DNA of 14,438 nucleotides from Yoonia sp. (GCA_020627605.1 JAHDGO010000010.1:1-14438), one strand, 5' to 3'. Shown: positions 1 through 7,646, counted from the stretch's first letter. The notes: generated from the letters alone by a model not told the origin. Numbers and translations: made by a program.

Positions 1-517
1 CGCCAGCGATCTGGCCACCACGGAAGGGACTTATCTGCAGGTCGTGCGTGGCAAGACAGCCGCCCTGTTTTCCGCCGCGATGGAGGTCGGGGGCGAGATT
101 GCAGGTCAGGATGCCGCCACCAAACAGGCGCTCTATGATTACGGCGATGCGCTGGGCGTATCGTTCCAGATCGTCGATGATCTGCTGGACTACGGCGGCA
201 CCAAGGCCATCGGCAAGAACACCGGGGACGATTTCCGCGAACGCAAGCTGACCCTGCCAGTGATCCGTGCGGTGGCCAAAGCCGACGCAGATGAACGCGC
301 CTTCTGGGTGCGCACGATTGAAAAGGGGCGGCAGGAAGACGGTGATCTGGCACACGCCATCGCCCTTCTGGCCAAACACGGCACCATGGAAGCGACGCGC
401 ACCGATGCGCTGGCCTGGGCGGAAAAGGCCAAGACCGCGCTGGGCGCGGTCCCGGATCATGCGTTGAAAGAGATGCTGATCGATCTGGCGGACTATGTTG
501 TCGCGCGGATTACCTGA
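1..517 (+). CDS. ispB: Long-chain polyprenyl diphosphate synthase (octa/decaprenyl type), 3' part only
   Basis: C-terminal 171 or so residues of a trans-isoprenyl diphosphate synthase; the 5' end lies outside the window and the reading frame is open from base 2. It would extend farnesyl or geranylgeranyl diphosphate with isopentenyl diphosphate to make the side chain of ubiquinone. Visible family marks are the TTEGTYLQVVRGKTAALF stretch just inside the window and the second aspartate-rich motif FQIVDDLLDY (DDxxD at about bases 176-190), followed by GKNTGDDFRERKLTLP, a typical lysine/arginine-containing substrate-binding segment. The first aspartate-rich motif is cut off. Alphaproteobacteria of this group make ubiquinone-10, so decaprenyl (ddsA-like) specificity is likely, but chain length cannot be read from this fragment. 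The gene ends with TGA and is followed by two inverted repeats. Confidence 0.9.
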   Translation, partial: ASDLATTEGTYLQVVRGKTAALFSAAMEVGGEIAGQDAATKQALYDYGDALGVSFQIVDDLLDYGGTKAIGKNTGDDFRERKLTLPVIRAVAKADADERAFWVRTIEKGRQEDGDLAHAIALLAKHGTMEATRTDALAWAEKAKTALGAVPDHALKEMLIDLADYVVARIT

Positions 518-543
518 CCAAGGCGGTTGACCCTCAGCAGAAC

Positions 544-564
544 ACCCCGGACGTGATCCGGGGT
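544..564. repeat. Perfect 8-bp inverted repeat, terminator-like hairpin or dispersed palindrome
   Basis: Arms ACCCCGGA and TCCGGGGT enclose the loop CGTGA. It sits 27 bases after the polyprenyl synthase stop, between two convergent genes. There is no T-tract on either side, so it would be a weak intrinsic terminator. From memory, CCCCGGA...TCCGGGG palindromes recur in intergenic regions of related alphaproteobacteria; this cannot be checked here. Confidence 0.6.
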
Positions 565-580
565 ATCTGGTTGGGGTGGA

Positions 581-603
581 CGTCCCGGGTCTAGCCCGGG
601 ACG
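581..603. repeat. Perfect 9-bp inverted repeat, second hairpin between convergent genes
   Basis: Arms CGTCCCGGG and CCCGGGACG enclose the loop TCTAG. It lies 17 bases after the first hairpin and 14 bases from the stop codon of the minus-strand TRAP gene, so it could terminate transcription from either side. No T-tract follows. Its sequence differs from that of the first palindrome, so this is not a simple duplication. Confidence 0.6.
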
Positions 604-617
604 CGGGACGCTCAGGT

Positions 618-1652
618 TCAATCGGTTGTCTGGTTATCGGCGACGGCCTGCTGTGCCGCTGCCACCAGTGCGGCCCCATCAAAGCCTTTGCTATCCATCT
701 CGGCAATCCAGTTGTCGGTCACCTGTGTGCCGAGTGCCTGAATACGGGCGGTTTCGGCTTCTGACAGTGTGGCGATCTCATTGCCGTCTGCGGCCATCAG
801 ATCACGCCCAACCACATCGCCGGTGTCATGCGCGCGCCCGGCCCACATGCTGGCCATCTTGCCAGAGTTGGCGTCGATGATGGCGCGCAGGTCTTCTGGC
901 ATGCCGTCATAGACATCCTTGTTCATCGCCCAGATGAAATAGAGGTTATAAAGCGCCTGATCGCCCGCCACATCCGTATGGCTGTCGGTCAACTCGTTCA
1001 GTTTCAGTGACGGCGACATTTCCCATGTGATGACACCACCATCGACCACGCCTTTGGACAGCGCCTCTGAAAACTGCGGGACGGGCATGCCGATGGGGGT
1101 CGCGCCAAGCTCTTCCAGCAACAGGGTGGCCGGGCGGGACGGGCCACGCAGTTTCAGACCGGCAAAATCCTCGACCGTGTCAATGGCATCGCCACGTTTG
1201 TGCACAATGCCGGGGCCGTGCATATGGGCGGCGATGACATGCACATCGGCGAAATCATCCATCAGGTAGTCCTGGGTAAATTCCCATGCGGCGGCACTCG
1301 CCTCTTCGCCCGATTTGGTGGTCATGAAGGGCAGTTCCATCGCTTCGGCCTCTGGGAAGCGGTTCGGCTGATAGGCCGGGATCACCCAGCCGCCGTCGAT
1401 GGCCCCGTCGCGGATCAGGTCGTATTGATTGGGGGCGGCGCCACCCAATTGCATGAAGGGATAAAGCTCTACCTTGATGCGCCCCTCGGACTGTTCCTCG
1501 ATCGCATCGGCCCAGGGCTGCATGAAATATGTGGGGTTGGCACTGGCGGGTGAGACGAAGTGCTGAAAGCGCAGCGTCACTTCTTGCGCTAGGATCGGGG
1601 TGGCGGACAGGCCAATTGCGGCCGCAATCGCGGCGGATTTCATCAGTTGCAT
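618..1652 (-). CDS. TRAP transporter solute-binding protein (DctP family)
   Basis: A periplasmic binding protein that would capture a small organic acid, or another carboxylate, for a TRAP-type uptake system. The chosen ATG at 1652 gives 344 residues, normal for the family. It is preceded by AAAAGG at about 9 bases and places a clean signal peptide at the N-terminus (MQLMKSAAIAAAIGLSATPILA, then QE). An in-frame start at 1739 would put a long polar extension before the signal peptide and is unlikely; ATGs at 1661 and 1670 are also possible. The mature protein begins VTLRFQHFVSP and carries KLRGPSR near residue 169, where the family arginine that pairs with the ligand carboxylate is found. The membrane subunits DctQ and DctM are not adjacent, so it is an orphan in this window. 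The ligand cannot be predicted. Confidence 0.88.
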   Translation of the reverse strand: MQLMKSAAIAAAIGLSATPILAQEVTLRFQHFVSPASANPTYFMQPWADAIEEQSEGRIKVELYPFMQLGGAAPNQYDLIRDGAIDGGWVIPAYQPNRFPEAEAMELPFMTTKSGEEASAAAWEFTQDYLMDDFADVHVIAAHMHGPGIVHKRGDAIDTVEDFAGLKLRGPSRPATLLLEELGATPIGMPVPQFSEALSKGVVDGGVITWEMSPSLKLNELTDSHTDVAGDQALYNLYFIWAMNKDVYDGMPEDLRAIIDANSGKMASMWAGRAHDTGDVVGRDLMAADGNEIATLSEAETARIQALGTQVTDNWIAEMDSKGFDGAALVAAAQQAVADNQTTD

Positions 1653-1703
1653 TGGATGCATCCTTTTCATCGAATTTTGGGGGAAAGGCGTCACCGCTAG
1701 CGA

Positions 1704-1739
1704 CAACTGGTATATGGGTGTGCCGCACCCCAGTTGCAA
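1704..1739 (-). promoter_or_regulatory. Candidate promoter with overlapping inverted repeat upstream of the TRAP binding-protein gene
   Basis: On the minus strand TTGCAA (1739-1734) and CATATA (1716-1711) lie 17 bases apart, a plausible but imperfect -35/-10 pair. An inverted repeat, CAACTG (1704-1709) and CAGTTG (1731-1736), brackets it, with a nested GGGTG/CACCC pair (1716-1720 and 1726-1730). One arm touches the -35 and the other lies near the expected transcript start, as a repressor operator would. It could instead form a hairpin in a leader. No regulator is encoded nearby. Confidence 0.35.
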
Positions 1740-1896
1740 GTCATTCGCAACAAAAAGCCTGAAATTTTGGCAACCTCGGCGGAAAAGGCCCCAGATACCG
1801 GTGTTGTGACCAACGACAGTATGCCGCCCGGCTGATGCTGTGGTAAATCAGGTGGCGAATTGGACGATTGCGATTGCAAGACAGCAGGGGGTTCTC

Positions 1897-3126
1897 ATGC
1901 CGATCAATCTGGACGGGCTGATCTTTGGGCAGATCATGGGTGACAACTCTGGCAGCCCTGCGCCCTTTGACACCGATCTGGACGGGACAGCGACGCAGGA
2001 AGACGAATTTGTCTCGGTCACCAACACCAATGCCACGCCGCTGGATGTTTCTGGCTGGCAAATCTGGTCGGATTCCACGGGCGGCGGTTCAGGCGATACC
2101 CCGCAGGACGGTCTTTACCACACCTTCCCTGCCGGAACGGTGCTGGCGCCGGGTGAAACGCTGTGGATCATCAATGAGATCACCGGCACACGGGCTTTCG
2201 CGCAAGAGGCCTCCGAAGGCGGGGTGGAATCGGGGACGGGTGGTGTCAGCACAAATCTGTTGTCCGAAGGCAGCGGTGGCAATCCGTCAGAGTCCGTGGC
2301 GCTCGTCGATCCGGTCAGTGGCGACTATATCGTGTTCAATATGGCCCCAGGCGCCCCAGCCATCGCAGGCCTGACAGGTTTTCCCGGCACGAATGAAATC
2401 GGGGTGATCGATGGCAACAGCGTCCAGAACGACATGGCCGCAGGCGAATCCTATCAATATGACGCCGCGACCGACAGTTACCTTTACGACACGGCTTTTA
2501 TTCCCTGTTTCGCCTCTGGCGCGCTGATCGCTACACCCGCCGGCGAGGTTGCGATCGAGGACCTCAGAACTGGTGATCTGGTGCTTACGGTGGATGATGG
2601 GGCGCAACCCATCCTTTGGGCCGGACAGACGACCGTGCGCTTTGATCAGGGGGCCAACGCAGATCAGCGCCCGGTGGAGTTCAAACCCGGCAGTCTGGGG
2701 CCCGCATTGCCAAACCTGCCGCTGACAGTGTCACCACAGCACCGGTTTCTGATGATTGATCTCCAGGGGCGCGAGGTGCTTGCCCCCGCCATCGGCCTGA
2801 CGGACCGCAAATTGATCCGCGTCAAAAAGGGCAAGAAGGCGGTCACCTATCACCATATCGCGCTGGCAAAGCATGCGGTGATCTTTGCCAATGGCGCGCC
2901 GAGCGAAAGCTTTTACCCCGGCGATGCCTCCATCGCCGCGTTGCCTTTGCGCGACAAACTGGCGCTGCTTGGCCATTTCCCACAGACTTCAGATGCGCCG
3001 ACAGAGGCGCGGCCTTGTCTGACTGTGGGCGAAACACGCAAGGCGCGTCTGCCGTCACTGCGTCCGGCAATGGCCGTTACGGGGTGGCGTAAGTCGGATG
3101 AAACTTCCCGGAAGGCGACAGCGTAA
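1897..3126 (+). CDS. Lamin-tail domain plus Hint (Hedgehog/intein) domain protein
   Basis: A 409-residue protein, probably exported, of the Hint-domain type seen in roseobacters. The ATG at 1897 is chosen because AGGGGG lies just upstream; the frame is open back to 1840 but with no comparable site. Residues about 20-150 look like a lamin-tail (LTD) beta-sandwich: an acidic DTDLDGTATQEDEF loop, then VSGWQIWSDSTG, and FPAGTVLAPGETLWIIN. The Hint domain starts at Cys204 (PCFASGALIATPAGEVAIEDL, with the likely nucleophile in CFASG) and includes SPQHRFLM around His282 and a C-terminal HAVIFANGAPSESFYPGD block. No classical signal peptide is visible. Whether this type cleaves itself is not generally known. 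About 45 residues follow the Hint block. The 3' end overlaps map on the other strand by 50 bases. Function unknown. Confidence 0.82.
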   Translation: MPINLDGLIFGQIMGDNSGSPAPFDTDLDGTATQEDEFVSVTNTNATPLDVSGWQIWSDSTGGGSGDTPQDGLYHTFPAGTVLAPGETLWIINEITGTRAFAQEASEGGVESGTGGVSTNLLSEGSGGNPSESVALVDPVSGDYIVFNMAPGAPAIAGLTGFPGTNEIGVIDGNSVQNDMAAGESYQYDAATDSYLYDTAFIPCFASGALIATPAGEVAIEDLRTGDLVLTVDDGAQPILWAGQTTVRFDQGANADQRPVEFKPGSLGPALPNLPLTVSPQHRFLMIDLQGREVLAPAIGLTDRKLIRVKKGKKAVTYHHIALAKHAVIFANGAPSESFYPGDASIAALPLRDKLALLGHFPQTSDAPTEARPCLTVGETRKARLPSLRPAMAVTGWRKSDETSRKATA

Positions 3127-3925
3127 AGATCTCGCACCCGTCGGCGGTGATCCCGATAGAATGTTCAAACTGCGCTGACAGGGATTTGTCACGGGTTACC
3201 GCTGTCCAGTCATCGGCGAGCACCTTGGTCTCGGGCCGCCCCAGATTGATCATCGGTTCAATCGTAAAGAACATCCCTTCTTCCAGCCGGGCACCTGTTC
3301 CGGGCCGCCCGTAGTGCAGCACATTGGGTGGGGCGTGAAAGACGCGGCCCAGCCCATGCCCGCAGAAGTCGCGCACCACCGACATGCGATGGCTTTCGGC
3401 ATAAAGCTGGATCGCATAGCCGATATCGCCAAAGGTATTGCCGGGCTTTGCGGCCTCGATCCCTTTCATCAGGGCGTCGTGGGTGACCTGTATCAGCCGT
3501 TCTGCCTTGCGGCTGGGTTTGCCGGCCACATACATCCGGCTGGTGTCGCCGAACCAGCCGTCAACGATGACCGTGACGTCGATATTCAGGATGTCACCGT
3601 CTTTCAGTGTCTTGTCACCGGGGATGCCGTGGCAGACCACGTGGTTCACCGAAATGCAGCTGGCGTGCTGATACCCCTTGTAGCCGATGGTGGCAGAGAC
3701 GGCACCGGCCTCTTCTACCCACTGCGTGATCAGGCGATCCAGCTTTCCGGTTGTCTGACCGGGTTCCACATGGGCCGCGACATCATCCAGAATGCGCGCC
3801 GCCAGCGCACCGGCCTTTGCCATGCCAGCGTGATCGGCTGGCGTGTATAGACGGATGCCGTCTTTGGTCAGATGCGCTTTGTTCGTTTCCAAGGTCTTAG
3901 TCCGTTTTTCGCGTTTGGACGTCAC
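3077..3925 (-). CDS. map: Type I methionine aminopeptidase
   Basis: Removes the initiator methionine from new proteins in the cytosol. With the longest start the protein has 282 residues and all five metal ligands: Asp116 and Asp127 (NIDVTVIVDGWFGDTS), His190 (CGHGLGR), Glu223 (FTIEPMI) and Glu254 (QFEHSIGI). His99 (VCHGIPG) and His197 fit the substrate-binding histidines. The start is uncertain. The GTG at 3925 adds a basic stretch (TSKREKRTKTL) and has no visible ribosome site. An in-frame TTG at 3892 gives a length closer to relatives and has a weak GGA 8 bases upstream. No ATG is available. It lies 23 bases after sfsA on the same strand, so the two are probably co-transcribed. Its stop codon lies inside the 3' end of the convergent Hint gene. 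Confidence 0.95.
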   Translation of the reverse strand: MTSKREKRTKTLETNKAHLTKDGIRLYTPADHAGMAKAGALAARILDDVAAHVEPGQTTGKLDRLITQWVEEAGAVSATIGYKGYQHASCISVNHVVCHGIPGDKTLKDGDILNIDVTVIVDGWFGDTSRMYVAGKPSRKAERLIQVTHDALMKGIEAAKPGNTFGDIGYAIQLYAESHRMSVVRDFCGHGLGRVFHAPPNVLHYGRPGTGARLEEGMFFTIEPMINLGRPETKVLADDWTAVTRDKSLSAQFEHSIGITADGCEIFTLSPSGKFHPTYATP

Positions 3926-3948
3926 TTAAGCGAAACAGGGGCAGAGTT

Positions 3949-4650
3949 CTAGGGCCGGAAGTCCAACTGTGGACCCAAGGTAATGGCCTGCGGGGTGATC
4001 TGGCAGGCCTGTGCCAGCCTGGTCACACCAGCCTGTGCTGCGGCATCAAAGGCCGCGCCATAGGCTGGGTCAAGATCGCGGGCGAGGGTGACGATGCTGC
4101 AATCGGTGCGCTGGACCAGATAGAACATCACGGCCCGGTGTCCCGCCTGCGCCACCTTGGCAAGCTCTGCCAGATGCTTGGCCCCGCGCGCGGTCACACT
4201 GTCTGGAAATTCGGCCAGCCCGGTCTGGCGGGACAACGTCACGCTTTTGACCTCGACATAGGTATCGGGGCCATCACCGCTGAGCAGGAAATCAATACGG
4301 CTGTTTTTGCCGTATTTCACCTCTGGCCTGACCAGCGTGTAATCTGGCAGCCCCGGCACCAGATGCGCCATCAACGCGGCTTTCAGCGCACGGTTCGGGA
4401 CAGAAGTATCAACGCCTGTAAAATGCCCGTTTTCGTGATCGACCAGTCGCCAGCCGAATTTCAGTTTCTTTTTTGGGTCATCATTGGGTTCCAGCCAGAC
4501 CTTTGTGCCGGGTGTGGCAAGACCCATCATGCTGCCGGGGTTGGCGCAATGGGCCGTCACCTCGCGCCCGTCTTCCAGTCTGACATCGGCGAGAAACCGT
4601 TTGTAGCGCCGGATCAGGCGGGCAGGGACAAGGGGCGTGGCAAATTCCAT
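3949..4650 (-). CDS. sfsA: SfsA family DNA-binding / nuclease-fold protein
   Basis: A 233-residue SfsA protein. The ATG at 4650 is chosen because AGGGG sits 6 bases upstream; the frame extends six codons further only to a TTG. Family blocks are present: CANPGSMMGL near the N-terminus, NSRIDFLL, YVEVKSVTL, and FPDSVTARGAKHL. The spacing of the SRIDF aspartate and the EVK of YVEVKSVTL matches a PD-(D/E)XK nuclease-like core. SfsA was first named in E. coli as a sugar fermentation stimulation protein; related structures have a nuclease-like fold and the true role is not settled. It is first of a probable sfsA-map operon and is divergent from the CinA-like gene across 42 bases. Confidence 0.93.
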   Translation of the reverse strand: MEFATPLVPARLIRRYKRFLADVRLEDGREVTAHCANPGSMMGLATPGTKVWLEPNDDPKKKLKFGWRLVDHENGHFTGVDTSVPNRALKAALMAHLVPGLPDYTLVRPEVKYGKNSRIDFLLSGDGPDTYVEVKSVTLSRQTGLAEFPDSVTARGAKHLAELAKVAQAGHRAVMFYLVQRTDCSIVTLARDLDPAYGAAFDAAAQAGVTRLAQACQITPQAITLGPQLDFRP

Positions 4651-4665
4651 GCGCGCCCCTATAAC
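4637..4665 (+). promoter_or_regulatory. Candidate promoter for the five-gene operon
   Basis: GTGGCA (4637-4642) and TATAAC (4660-4665) are 17 bases apart and match the sigma-70 consensus at 4/6 and 5/6. They point toward the ATG at 4693, with AAGGAG at 4679-4684. The -35 would lie within the first codons of sfsA. Judged by eye only. Confidence 0.42.
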
Positions 4666-4692
4666 CAATGAAGCGAAGAAGGAGAACCGCCC

Positions 4693-5415
4693 ATGCCCAA
4701 CCCCACGGCCGCAATGCTGGTGATCGGCGACGAGATTTTGTCAGGCCGCACACGTGACGCCAACATGCACTATCTGGCCGGGCAGCTGACCGAAACGGGC
4801 ATTGATTTGAAAGAAGTACGTGTTGTCAGCGATGACCGCGACGCGATTGTCGCGGCTGTGCAGGGATTGGCGCGCGCGTTCACCCATGTCTTTACCAGTG
4901 GCGGCATCGGGCCGACCCATGATGATATCACTGCCGATTGCATTGCCGCCGCTTTTGATACGCCCATTGATGTGCGCGCCGACGCCCGCGCCATCTTGCA
5001 GGCCCATTATGACAAGGCGGGGCAAGAGCTGAACACCGCCCGGCTGCGTATGGCACGTATTCCTGATGGGGCCACGTTGATTGATAATCCCGTCAGTGCC
5101 GCACCGGGTTTCATCTTGCAGAATGTGCATGTGATGGCAGGCGTGCCGGCGATCTTTCAGGCCATGGTCGCCAGCGTGCTCCCCACCCTGACAGGCGGTG
5201 CGCCGCTTTTGTCGCGCAGCCTGCGTGTGGTGCGGGGCGAAGGCGATATCGCCGGGCCATTGGGGGATTTCGCCGCACGGCACCCGGATTTATCCGTCGG
5301 CTCTTACCCCTTTCAGAAGGACGGCATTTATGGATCAAACGTAGTGGTGCGCGGCAGCGATGCGCTGGTGCTTGACGCGGCCATGGATGAACTCGCTGGG
5401 CTTTTCGCTGCATGA
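4693..5415 (+). CDS. CinA N-terminal type (MoaB/Mog fold) molybdopterin-binding protein
   Basis: A 240-residue protein of the family containing the N-terminal domain of CinA, without the C-terminal nicotinamide-nucleotide amidase domain. The start ATG has AAGGAG 8 bases upstream. The molybdopterin-binding (MoaB/Mog-like) fold is shown by MLVIGDEILSGRTRDAN at the N-terminus, FTSGGIGPTHDDIT near residue 70, and LIDNPVSAAPGF with VHVMAGVP near residues 135-155. In full-length CinA this domain has been linked to ADP-ribose pyrophosphatase activity; stand-alone versions are common in alphaproteobacteria and their substrate is not well defined. It heads a coupled five-gene run: its TGA overlaps the next ATG (ATGA at 5412-5415). 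There is no evidence here for a direct role in competence. Confidence 0.87.
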   Translation: MPNPTAAMLVIGDEILSGRTRDANMHYLAGQLTETGIDLKEVRVVSDDRDAIVAAVQGLARAFTHVFTSGGIGPTHDDITADCIAAAFDTPIDVRADARAILQAHYDKAGQELNTARLRMARIPDGATLIDNPVSAAPGFILQNVHVMAGVPAIFQAMVASVLPTLTGGAPLLSRSLRVVRGEGDIAGPLGDFAARHPDLSVGSYPFQKDGIYGSNVVVRGSDALVLDAAMDELAGLFAA

Positions 5416-6149
5416 GCCTGCCTGACGCACAGCGGCTCTATGCCATTATCGACGCCACATGGCCGACACTCGCCAAGCGGGTGGTTGGCCCATGGACTGT
5501 GCGTGTTGACGGTTTGGGGGGCAACAGGGTCAGCGCCACCACCGCCGAGGGCCCCGCGACAGAGGCCGATATCGCAGAGGCGGAATATGCCATGCGCGAG
5601 GCCGAACAGACCCCGCTTTTCATGATCCGCGATGGGGATGAGGCAATTGACAGCTGGCTTGATGCGCGCGGCTATATCATCAAGGATCGCACCAATATGT
5701 ATGCCGCCCCCGTGGCCGCAATCGCAACGGCCCGCCCCCCTGCGGTGACCACGTTTGAGGTCTGGCCACCGCTGGCCGCGCAAGTGGATATCTGGGCCGC
5801 TGGCGGGATCGGGCAGGGGCGGCTGGAGGTCATGGACCGCGCCCGCGACCCCAAGACCACGCTGCTGGGGCGGCTGAACGACAAGCCCGCCGGGACGGCC
5901 TATGTAGCGATTGCAGCCGATTGCGCCATGTTGCACGCGCTGGAAGTGGCGCAGGATCACCGGCGGCAGGGCCTTGCCCGCCATCTGACCCGCGCGGCGG
6001 CTTTCTGGGCACAGGATCAGGGGGCAGATTATCTGACGCTGGTGACGACAGAGGCGAACGCGGGGGCCAACGCGCTCTACTCTTCCCTCGGCATGACGCT
6101 TGTGGGACAGTATCACTATCGTACCCTGCCGGAGGAACCGCGTGTCTGA
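5412..6149 (+). CDS. GNAT family N-acetyltransferase
   Basis: A 245-residue protein with a GNAT fold in its C-terminal half. The acetyl-CoA-binding motif A is ALEVAQDHRRQGLARHL (residues about 176-192, with R185-Q-G-L-A matching the R/QxxGxG/A loop), followed by motif B-like ANALYSSLGMTLVGQYHYR at 219-237, where the GANALYSSLGM pattern is typical. The first 110 residues are less clearly GNAT and may be a degenerate or accessory N-terminal domain. The acceptor substrate cannot be predicted. The start ATG overlaps the upstream stop by 4 bases, implying translational coupling. The end carries the ribosome site (GGAGG, 6131-6135) of the next gene and overlaps that gene by 8 bases. Confidence 0.87.
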   Translation: MSLPDAQRLYAIIDATWPTLAKRVVGPWTVRVDGLGGNRVSATTAEGPATEADIAEAEYAMREAEQTPLFMIRDGDEAIDSWLDARGYIIKDRTNMYAAPVAAIATARPPAVTTFEVWPPLAAQVDIWAAGGIGQGRLEVMDRARDPKTTLLGRLNDKPAGTAYVAIAADCAMLHALEVAQDHRRQGLARHLTRAAAFWAQDQGADYLTLVTTEANAGANALYSSLGMTLVGQYHYRTLPEEPRV

Positions 6150-6708
6150 CCAACCCACCGCCCTTGACCTGCCGATGGTTGATCCGCTGCCGGAGGCCAC
6201 GCAGAAATACTTTGATATTTGTCAGGAAAAGCTGGGCATGGTGCCCAACGTCCTGCAGGCCTACGCCTTTGATATCGACAAGCTGAATGCCTTTACTGCG
6301 CTTTATAACGACGTCATGCTGGCCGACAGCGGGCTCAGCAAGCTGGAACGCGAGATGATCGCGGTGACCGTGTCGTCAATCAACAAATGCTATTACTGCC
6401 TGACCGCGCATGGCGCCGCTGTGCGGCAGTTGTCAGGCGATCCGCAACTTGGCGAGATGCTGGTGATGAACTGGCGGGTTGCCCCGCTGGACGCGCGGCA
6501 AAAGGCGATGCTGGGCTTTGCCGAACAGATGACGGTTGCCAGTGCGACGATTGAGGAAAAGGACCGCGATGCCCTGCGGCAGGTTGGTTTTTCGGATCGC
6601 GATATCTGGGATATCGCCGCCGTCACGGGCTTTTACAACATGAGCAACCGCATCGCCTCTGCCACGGATATGCGCCCGAATGATGCCTATCACGCGCAGG
6701 CGCGATGA
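6142..6708 (+). CDS. AhpD-like peroxidase-related protein (carboxymuconolactone decarboxylase superfamily)
   Basis: A 188-residue all-helical protein of the AhpD/CMD superfamily. The GTG at 6142 is chosen because GGAGG lies exactly 6 bases upstream (6131-6135). The frame is open further 5' to an ATG at 6100, but that has no such site and lies deep within the GNAT gene. The redox centre is KCYYCLTAHG (Cys83, Cys86, His90), preceded by LEREMI with glutamates at 69 and 71, the E...CxxC...H layout of AhpD, where it reduces peroxide with help from a thiol partner. It resembles the uncharacterised peroxidase-related group in which ubiquitous roles in thiol redox defence are assumed. It overlaps both neighbours (8 and 4 bases), the tightest part of the operon. 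The electron donor and substrate are unknown. Confidence 0.88.
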   Translation: MSDQPTALDLPMVDPLPEATQKYFDICQEKLGMVPNVLQAYAFDIDKLNAFTALYNDVMLADSGLSKLEREMIAVTVSSINKCYYCLTAHGAAVRQLSGDPQLGEMLVMNWRVAPLDARQKAMLGFAEQMTVASATIEEKDRDALRQVGFSDRDIWDIAAVTGFYNMSNRIASATDMRPNDAYHAQAR

Positions 6709-7643
6709 TCCGCTGTCTGGCTGCTCTTCTCATCGGATTTGGCAACACCGCAGGCGCGCAGGTGCTGGATTTCCCCAGCAACGCCAGCCTGCAACGCGAG
6801 GTGATCAGCCCGCTTGACAGCTATGTCATGCCCACTGGGATATGGGACCGGGGGGAAATGCCGACCCAGACGGTCGAGGGGCGGTTGACCCAACAGGCCT
6901 GGCGGATCGAAGCACCGACACTGACAACCCTGCAACTCGTTCGCCCCCTGCGCGAGCAGTTGCGCAATGACCGTTATCGCATCCTGTTTGAATGCCAGAC
7001 AGAGGCCTGCGGCGGCTTTGATTTTCGCTTTGCTGTCGACACGTTGCCACCGCCCGAAATGCGCATCAACATCGGCGACTTTCGCTTTCTGGCGGCAGAG
7101 CGCACAGGGGCGGACGGGCCGGAATATGTCACCCTGTTTACCAGCCGCACAGCACAGGCCGGTTACGTGCAGATCACTTATGTTGGCCCTGATGTGGCAG
7201 AGGCCGCACCGATTGCCAGCGCTGCCGCGCCGGCATTGCGGGCCACTGGAACACCATCAGGCGAAGGCGTTGTTGCACAGCTGGACGCAACGGGGCGCGC
7301 GGTTCTGGGTGATCTGACGTTCACCACAGGCTCTGCTCAGTTGGGGGATGGGGACTATGCTTCCTTGCAGGAACTGGCGGATTATCTGGCGACATTTCCC
7401 CGCCGGACGGTGGCCCTCGTGGGCCATACGGATGCGGCCGGTTCGCTGGCTGGCAATATCGCGCTGTCAAAACGCCGTGCGGCCTCTGTGCTGGAGCGTC
7501 TGGTCAGCGACTTCGGCGTGAACCGTCAGCAGCTGGAGGCCGAGGGCATGGGCTATCTGGCCCCTGTTGCGTCGAACCTGACAGAGGCGGGGCGCGAGGC
7601 CAACAGACGGGTCGAGGTCATCATCACCGCCACGGAAGAGTAG
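6705..7643 (+). CDS. OmpA family envelope protein with novel-looking N-terminal domain
   Basis: A 312-residue exported protein. Residues 1-18 (MIRCLAALLIGFGNTAGA, then Q) form a short signal peptide. The C-terminal domain, about 205-307, is an OmpA peptidoglycan-binding domain: LTFTTGSAQLGDGDY, VALVGHTDAAG (Asp243 fits the diaminopimelate-binding aspartate), ALSKRRAASV, and NRRVEVII with the partner arginine at 301 or 302. The N-terminal part (20-165) has a close cysteine pair, FECQTEACGGF (Cys97, Cys102), likely a disulfide in the periplasm. It loosely recalls the DUF4892-type domain found with OmpA domains in other bacteria; that match is tentative. A proline/alanine linker joins the two. 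There is no lipobox, so it is probably a soluble or peptidoglycan-attached periplasmic protein. The ATGA at 6705-6708 couples it to the peroxidase-related gene. Confidence 0.87.
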   Translation: MIRCLAALLIGFGNTAGAQVLDFPSNASLQREVISPLDSYVMPTGIWDRGEMPTQTVEGRLTQQAWRIEAPTLTTLQLVRPLREQLRNDRYRILFECQTEACGGFDFRFAVDTLPPPEMRINIGDFRFLAAERTGADGPEYVTLFTSRTAQAGYVQITYVGPDVAEAAPIASAAAPALRATGTPSGEGVVAQLDATGRAVLGDLTFTTGSAQLGDGDYASLQELADYLATFPRRTVALVGHTDAAGSLAGNIALSKRRAASVLERLVSDFGVNRQQLEAEGMGYLAPVASNLTEAGREANRRVEVIITATEE

Positions 7644-7646
7644 GCG

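Noticed and set aside
5328..6200. Open frame of 290 codons on the minus strand opposite the GNAT gene
   Set aside because: Antisense shadow with Arg/Gly/Pro/His-rich composition and no recognisable motif; the plus strand has GNAT motifs and coupled starts.
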